Assembly (NCBI RefSeq): GCF_014203835.1
Contig: NZ_JACHJW010000001.1
Span: 7,080,501-7,144,500 of the forward strand
Reading direction: 5' to 3'
Origin: Micromonospora polyrhachis
GTDB taxonomy: Bacteria; Actinomycetota; Actinomycetes; Mycobacteriales; Micromonosporaceae
Length of the DNA stretch: 64,000 nucleotides
Made by a program: the position numbers and the translations under genes. The notes below the pieces were generated by a model. That model was not told where the DNA came from. It worked only from the letters and a program-made list of their open reading frames with translations, and did no database searches. This document shows positions 59,121 to 64,000 of this stretch, piece by piece. Position 1 is the first letter of the stretch; each line of letters opens with the position of its first letter.

Positions 59121-60109
59121 GCGCGGATCGACTGGCGCAGCGACGACATGGTCGCCAGCACCGCCGTCGGTTCGTACCCACAGTGCGCCATGCAGTTGGC
59201 GCAGCGCGGATCCCGGCCCCGCCCGTACGCCGACCAGTCGGTCGTCTCTATCAGCTCCCGATAGGTCTCGGCGTACCCGTCGTTCATCAGATAACAGGGG
59301 CGCTGCCAACCGAAGAGCGAGTACGACGGGATGGCCCAGGCGGTGCACTGGAAGTCGACCCGGCCCTCCAGGAAGTCCAGGAACAGCGGCGAATGGTTCA
59401 ACCGCCACCGGCGACGCCGCCCGTCGGCAAACGCCTTGCGGAACATCGTCCGGGTCTCCGACACACCGAGGAAGTGCTCCTGGTCCGGCGCCTTCTCGTA
59501 GGCGTACGCCGGGGAGAGCATCATCTGGTCGACGCCGAGATCGTCGTTGAGGTAGTCGAGCACCTCGATGACGGTCTGCGGGGTGTCGGTGGAGAAGAAC
59601 GTCGTGTTGCTGGTAACCCGGAAGCCACGCCGCTTCGCCTCCCGCACCGCATCGACGGCCTGGTCGAAGACCCCCTCCTTGCAGACCGAGGCGTCGTGCC
59701 GCTCCCGCAGGCCGTCGATGTGCACGGCGAACGAGAAGTACGGTGAGGGCTGGAACAGGTCCAGTTTCTTGATCAGCAGCGCCGCGTTGGTGCACAGGTA
59801 GACGAACTTGCGGCGGCGGACCAGTTCCGCGACGATCTCGTCGATCTGCGGGTGCATCAGCGGCTCTCCGCCAGCGATGGAGACGATCGGCGCACCGCAC
59901 TCCTCGATCGCCCCGATCGCCTGCTCCACCGGCATCCGGCGTTTCAACACGTCGGCCGGGTGCTGGATCTTCCCGCAGCCGGCGCACTTGAGGTTGCAGG
60001 CGAACAGCGGCTCCAACTCCACCAGCAACGGATAGTACGTCCGGCGGCGCAACTTCTGTTCGAGCAGGTAGCGGCCGACCCGGAGACTCTGACGTAGTGG
60101 CATGCTCAT
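59108..60109 (-). CDS. hpnH: Hopanoid radical SAM enzyme HpnH (adenosylhopene synthase)
   Basis: A 333-residue radical SAM protein. The ATG at 60109 follows AAGGAGAG and overlaps the HpnG stop (ATGA). The iron-sulphur motif is CNLKCAGCGK near 39-48, and SIAGGEPLMHP follows as the GGE-type SAM contact. A C-terminal Cys-rich block (DPRCANCMAHCGYEPTAV near 300-317) is typical of HpnH. HpnH adds a 5'-deoxyadenosyl group to diploptene, the first step of side-chain elongation in extended hopanoids. It is the last gene of the leftward operon. The family identification is strong. Confidence 0.95.
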   Translation of the reverse strand: MSMPLRQSLRVGRYLLEQKLRRRTYYPLLVELEPLFACNLKCAGCGKIQHPADVLKRRMPVEQAIGAIEECGAPIVSIAGGEPLMHPQIDEIVAELVRRRKFVYLCTNAALLIKKLDLFQPSPYFSFAVHIDGLRERHDASVCKEGVFDQAVDAVREAKRRGFRVTSNTTFFSTDTPQTVIEVLDYLNDDLGVDQMMLSPAYAYEKAPDQEHFLGVSETRTMFRKAFADGRRRRWRLNHSPLFLDFLEGRVDFQCTAWAIPSYSLFGWQRPCYLMNDGYAETYRELIETTDWSAYGRGRDPRCANCMAHCGYEPTAVLATMSSLRQSIRALRN

Positions 60110-60798
60110 CTCGGACGTCTCTCCTTCGGAAGGGTGAGGCACACGTCTTCGACACTGGTCGTGCGTTCTCGTACCGCCCCGGTCCCGCACGAGCACGCTC
60201 CGGCCAGCGGCACCTCGGGCTCCGGGTTCGCCCCGGCCCACTGCGCCAGCGCCGGGCCGACCCGGGCCAGCGCCCGCAGCGCGCACACCACCCGGAGCAG
60301 CGTCCCGGGCCGGTACAGCGGTGTCTCCGGGCCGTCCGCGATCGCCCGTACACAGGCCACCGGCCGGTCGGCGGCCCCGGCCAGCAACGCGGCCGACTCG
60401 GTGTCGACGGCCAGCGCCCCGGTAGCGGCCAGTCGGGTACGGGCCGCGCCGTCGACCCAGCGGCGGTTGCTCACCACCGGCCCGAGATGCACCGTCAATC
60501 CGCGCCGTCGTAGCGCCCCGGCGAGCATCGGCGCGGTCGGACAGAGCAGTACGGCCCCGCCGTCGGCGAGCCGTACCTCGGTGGCGACCACCAGATCCCC
60601 GGGGCGCAGCGCCGGGGAGAGCGCACCGGCGATACCGGCCACCGCCAGTGCCGACGCGTCCCCGTGTCGGGACGCCGCACGGGCGGCCCGGGCCAACCCC
60701 GTTCCGGTACGGCGGATCGGCGCGCCTGCGGGCAGCGCGCGGCGCAGCGCCCAGGTCTCCAGTCGCATCGGCGCGAACAGGACCCAGTCCCCGGTCAA
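60106..60798 (-). CDS. hpnG: Hopanoid-associated nucleosidase/phosphorylase HpnG
   Basis: A 230-residue nucleoside phosphorylase-like protein related to MTA/SAH nucleosidases. It has AVAGIAGALSPALRPGDLVVA near 53-73 and a typical VDTESAALL near 132 that supplies the ribose/base-binding Glu. HpnG removes adenine from adenosylhopane to give ribosylhopane. The C-terminal extension holds ACSCGTG, of unknown use. It is flanked by squalene-hopene cyclase and HpnH, with four-base overlaps on both sides, so the three are translated in concert. The product name is supported by homology and context. Confidence 0.88.
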   Translation of the reverse strand: MTGDWVLFAPMRLETWALRRALPAGAPIRRTGTGLARAARAASRHGDASALAVAGIAGALSPALRPGDLVVATEVRLADGGAVLLCPTAPMLAGALRRRGLTVHLGPVVSNRRWVDGAARTRLAATGALAVDTESAALLAGAADRPVACVRAIADGPETPLYRPGTLLRVVCALRALARVGPALAQWAGANPEPEVPLAGACSCGTGAVRERTTSVEDVCLTLPKERRPR

Positions 60799-62906
60799 CT
60801 GCCGGCTCCTCCGCCGGTCGGCAGGACACCGACGGCGCCGCCGGCCGACGGGATGCCGACGATGTCCCCGCCGGCCGACGGGATGCCGATGTTGGCCTCG
60901 GTCGACCGGGTGCCGGCGACGACGTCGGTCGACGCATCGCGGGTTCCGGCCGCGTCGAGCAGTCGGCCGAGCGCGGTGACGGGAAAGACCAGACGGTATA
61001 GGTGGTAGTTGATGTAGAAGTCACCGGGGAAGCCGGTCCCGGTGTAGTGCGGTTCGTCCCAGCTGCCGTCCGGGCGCTGGGTCTGCACCAGCCAGTGCAC
61101 CCCCCGCCAGGCCGCCGCCGAGTCACCGACCCCGGCGGCGTGCAGGGCGAGCAGCGCCCAGGCGGTCTGCGAGGCGGTCGAGGCACCCCGGCCCAGCCAG
61201 TACTGGTCTCGGTAGGAGCGCAGGTCCTCGCCCCAGCCGCCGTCCCGGTTCTGCTGTCGGTGCAGCCACTGCACGGCCCGTACGATCACCGGATCGTCCG
61301 GGCGCATTCCTGCCGCGACCAGTGCCGGCACCACCGCCCCGGTGCCGTAGACGTGGTTGGCTCCCCACCGGCCGAACCAGGAACCGTCTGGCTCCTGGGC
61401 GCGCAACAGCCAGTCGACGCCACGAAGTACCGCCGTCGAGCGGACCATGCCCTCGGCGCAGAGCGCCTCCACGATATGTGCCGTCACATCGGCGCTGGGC
61501 GGGTCGATGACCTCCCCAAAGTCGCAGAACGGCAGTGACCGGGCCAGGGTCCGGGTGTTGTCCGCGTCGAACGCCCCCCACCCCCCGTCCCGGGACTGCA
61601 TCCCGCACAACCACCGCAGGCCCCGCTCCAGCGCCGCCCCGACCTGTGGCCCCGGGGCGGTACGGCGCAGCGCCAGCAGCACCTCGGCGGTGTCGTCGGT
61701 GTCCGGGTAGCCGTCGTTGTCGAACTCGAACGCCCAGCCGCTGGGAGCCAGTCCCGGCCGGCGTACCGCCCAGTCGCCGGTTACCCGGATCTCCTCGTCG
61801 ATCAGCCACCGGCCAGCCCTTACCAGCGCGGGGTGCTCGGCCGGCAGGCCGGCATCGGCCAACGCGACCACCGCCAGGGCGGTGTCCCAGACCGGTGACT
61901 GGCACGCCTCCAGTCGCCGTACCGGCCCGTCGGGGGTTTCCTCGCGTACGGTGAACCGGTCCAGGCCGGCCAGGCCGGTCCGCAGCACCGGATGGTCCAG
62001 CGGATAGCCGAGCAGATGCAGGGCGAGCAGTGAATAGACCCACGGCGGTTGGATACCGCCCCACGAGCCATCGGCCTCCTGCCGGGCCACCACCCACTCC
62101 GCCGCGCGACGTAGCGCGTTACGGCGCAGCAACCCGATCGGGCGGCGCTCGTAGCCGCGCAGCGCCGCGTCGAGACCATGCAACCAGCCGGCCCGACCCC
62201 GCAGTGACGGGGCACGGGGTGGGCGGGCACCGGTGCGCAGCTCGGTGAGGGAGAAACCGAGCGGACGTACCGGGCGCTGCGCCCGGACGATCGCCAGCGG
62301 CACGATCGTCTGCCGGGCCCAACAGGCGAAGTCGTAGACGTTGAGCGGCATCCACGACGGCAACAACACCACCTCCGGTGGAATGGCCGGCAGCCGGTGC
62401 CACGACCATTCCCCGAACAACGCCAGCCAGATCCGGGTGAAGACCCGGCTGCGCTCGATGCCGCCGTTGGCGAGTACGAAGTCGCGGGCCCGGACCATGT
62501 GCTCCGCGTCGACCCCGTCGCCGGCCAGCCGCAGCGCCGCGTATGCCTCGATCGTGGTGGACAGGTCCGAGGGGCCGTCGTAGAAGGTGGCCCATCCGCC
62601 GTCCGGGTGCTGCCGGCTACGGATCCAGCGGGCGGTGGGGTCGGTCTCCGCGGGCGTGAGGATGCCGAGGAACTGCCGCATGAGCAGATCCTCGGCCTCC
62701 ATGGTCACGTTGGTCTCCAGTTCCCCCTGCCACCAGCCCTCCGGCTGCTGACGGGAGAGCAGGTGCTCCCGGGCGCGGGCCAGCGCCGCCTCGGCGCGGG
62801 GCCGCAGGTCGTCGTCGGGCCGCTCAGTGGTGGCGGTGGTGGTGGCGCTCCGGCCGGCGGTGGGCTCGACCGGCTTGGCACCGGCGGTGGAGAGCAATCC
62901 GGTCAT
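60795..62906 (-). CDS. shc: Squalene-hopene cyclase
   Basis: A 703-residue cyclase, slightly longer than usual. It carries the protonating DTDDT motif near residue 400 and several QW repeats (QQPEGWWQGELE, QSRDGGWGAFD, QNRDGGWGEDL, QRPDGSWDEP), and converts squalene to hopene/hopanol at the membrane. The first 40 residues and the last 55 are low-complexity. The C-terminal tail repeats GIPSAGG as a 30-base DNA duplication at 60841-60890, which looks like a recent in-frame expansion beyond the catalytic domain. The start codon overlaps the stop of the prenyl synthase gene. Confidence 0.95.
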   Translation of the reverse strand: MTGLLSTAGAKPVEPTAGRSATTTATTERPDDDLRPRAEAALARAREHLLSRQQPEGWWQGELETNVTMEAEDLLMRQFLGILTPAETDPTARWIRSRQHPDGGWATFYDGPSDLSTTIEAYAALRLAGDGVDAEHMVRARDFVLANGGIERSRVFTRIWLALFGEWSWHRLPAIPPEVVLLPSWMPLNVYDFACWARQTIVPLAIVRAQRPVRPLGFSLTELRTGARPPRAPSLRGRAGWLHGLDAALRGYERRPIGLLRRNALRRAAEWVVARQEADGSWGGIQPPWVYSLLALHLLGYPLDHPVLRTGLAGLDRFTVREETPDGPVRRLEACQSPVWDTALAVVALADAGLPAEHPALVRAGRWLIDEEIRVTGDWAVRRPGLAPSGWAFEFDNDGYPDTDDTAEVLLALRRTAPGPQVGAALERGLRWLCGMQSRDGGWGAFDADNTRTLARSLPFCDFGEVIDPPSADVTAHIVEALCAEGMVRSTAVLRGVDWLLRAQEPDGSWFGRWGANHVYGTGAVVPALVAAGMRPDDPVIVRAVQWLHRQQNRDGGWGEDLRSYRDQYWLGRGASTASQTAWALLALHAAGVGDSAAAWRGVHWLVQTQRPDGSWDEPHYTGTGFPGDFYINYHLYRLVFPVTALGRLLDAAGTRDASTDVVAGTRSTEANIGIPSAGGDIVGIPSAGGAVGVLPTGGGAGS

Positions 62907-63955
62907 CAGTACGTCCGTCCGGTCATGAAGTGTGCGATCGCGGTCAGGTCGTCGTGCAGCGGGGTCAGAGCCGCCGTACCGAGCAGGCCGGCCGCGCTCA
63001 TCCGGGCGAGCTGGTCCAGTTCGGTCAGTGCCTCGGTGAGTAGCCGGTCCGCCTCCTTCACGGTCCAGTCCCGAGCCCCGGTCTCCTCGATCAACATGGC
63101 GGCCAGGGAGAGATCGGTGGGGCTCAGCTCCCCGGCGGCGCAGTACAGCTCCCGAAACTGGTCGCTGGCCGGGCCACCGGCGGTCAGCGCCCGCACCACC
63201 GTCACCGTCTTCTTCCGGGCACGCAGATCGGCGAGGACCGGTTTTCCGGTGACGGCCGGTTCACCCCAGATGCCGAGCAGGTCGTCGACGAGCTGGAACG
63301 CCAGGCCGAGACGGTCGCCGTATCGGGCCAGGCCGCGGGTGAGCGGCGTCGGCCCGCCACCCAGCACCGCGCCGAGGGTGGCGGAGCAGGACAGCAGGGC
63401 CGCGGTCTTGTTGCGGGCCATGGCCAGGCATTCGTCGAGGGTCACATCGGTACGCCGTTCGAAGGCCATGTCGGCGGCCTGCCCGGCGATCAACTGCCGG
63501 ACCGCCACCGTCAGACACCGGGCGGCGGCAGCGGCATCGGGGCCGGGCAGCTCGGAGAGAACGTCTGTGGCGAGGTTCAACAACGCGTCGCCGGCCAGGA
63601 TCGCCGGGCCGACCCCGAACGCGCACCAGGCGGTGGGCCGGTGCCGCCGCTCCAGGTCACCGTCGATCACGTCGTCGTGCAGCAGGGAGAAGTTGTGCAC
63701 CAGTTCCACCGCGACCGCGCTCGGCATGCCGTCTTGATCGGACTTCCCGGCGGCCCGGGCGGAGAGCAGCGCCAGTGTGGAGCGCAGTCCCTTTCCACTA
63801 CCCCCCTCGGTCGGTTCGCCGGTCGCATCCCAGTAGCCGATTTGGTAGCCGGCGGTCAGCCGGGTGTGCGGGTCGAGCCGGTCGAGCGCCGCGTGGATCG
63901 CGGGCCGGACGAGCGGGTCGGCCTCGGTCAGAATGTGGGGTCGCGCGACGGTCAT
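62906..63955 (-). CDS. Polyprenyl diphosphate synthase of the hopanoid operon
   Basis: A 349-residue trans-isoprenyl diphosphate synthase. The first Asp-rich motif is LLHDDVIDGD near 93-102. The second region reads FQLVDDLLGIWG near 223, with DDLLG in place of the usual DDxxD. GKGLRSTLAL near 54 and the KT (NKTAALL) region also fit. It supplies farnesyl or longer diphosphate for squalene and hopene synthesis. The operon continues to the right beyond the window, where squalene-forming genes would be expected. ATG 63955 is the first start in the frame. Confidence 0.9.
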   Translation of the reverse strand: MTVARPHILTEADPLVRPAIHAALDRLDPHTRLTAGYQIGYWDATGEPTEGGSGKGLRSTLALLSARAAGKSDQDGMPSAVAVELVHNFSLLHDDVIDGDLERRHRPTAWCAFGVGPAILAGDALLNLATDVLSELPGPDAAAAARCLTVAVRQLIAGQAADMAFERRTDVTLDECLAMARNKTAALLSCSATLGAVLGGGPTPLTRGLARYGDRLGLAFQLVDDLLGIWGEPAVTGKPVLADLRARKKTVTVVRALTAGGPASDQFRELYCAAGELSPTDLSLAAMLIEETGARDWTVKEADRLLTEALTELDQLARMSAAGLLGTAALTPLHDDLTAIAHFMTGRTY

Positions 63956-64000
63956 GTCGATGCCTCCGGCAGAGTTGTCTTCGACGCGAGGTGTTCGAGC

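Overview
The window is very GC-rich, with heavy use of G/C in third codon positions, Shine-Dalgarno-led ATG/GTG starts and tightly overlapping genes. It carries a large thiotemplate gene cluster and a hopanoid operon. This suggests a filamentous actinomycete, probably of the Micromonosporaceae; the genus is inference.

Region 1 (2 to about 40,950) is most of a nonribosomal peptide / polyketide cluster whose left end lies outside the window. Five giant genes run left to right. They are C(partial)-A-T fused to a lanthipeptide-dehydratase-like (LanB glutamylation) domain; C-A-T (Gly code); a four-module synthetase C-A(Thr)-T-dual E/C-A(Arg-like)-T-C-A(Pro-like)-T-Cy-A(Cys)-T-oxidase; TubC-dock-C-A-T-TE; and A(Ile/Val)-T-C-A(Pro-like)-T-KS-KR-ACP-TE with no acyltransferase. 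An unrecognised Ala/Asn-rich protein lies between the second and third. A type II thioesterase, a GSCFA protein, an SGNH-like protein, a TauD-type dioxygenase and, on the other strand, an FAD-dependent oxidoreductase follow. A thiazole-containing peptide is expected from the Cy-A(Cys)-T-Ox module. The NRPS-LanB fusion is the most unusual item: it puts a tRNA-dependent RiPP enzyme inside a thiotemplate protein. A decayed stretch at about 42.5-42.86 kb looks like the tail of a second LanB gene.

Region 2 (about 41.1 to 50.4 kb) is mixed chromosomal or boundary DNA. It holds a secreted esterase, the LanB-like relic, a cation diffusion facilitator, an IS110-family transposase, a CNNM/CorC-type membrane protein, a voltage-gated-type ion channel, and an RtcB-PrfH pair of the kind associated with repair and rescue of damaged ribosomes. 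A strong hairpin closes the PrfH gene.

Region 3 (50.4 to 59.0 kb) holds a large secreted subtilisin with a divergently placed TrmB/LuxR-type regulator, a small membrane protein behind an array of 18-bp repeats, an AraC regulator, a secreted intradiol-dioxygenase-like protein with a carbohydrate-binding tail, and a short-chain dehydrogenase behind a 22-bp tandem repeat.

Region 4 (59.1 to 63.96 kb, minus strand) is a translationally coupled hopanoid operon: polyprenyl diphosphate synthase, squalene-hopene cyclase, HpnG-like nucleosidase and HpnH radical SAM enzyme. It would make hopene and extend it with an adenosine-derived side chain.

Domain calls, substrate codes and motif positions were read by eye. 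No alignments or searches were run.
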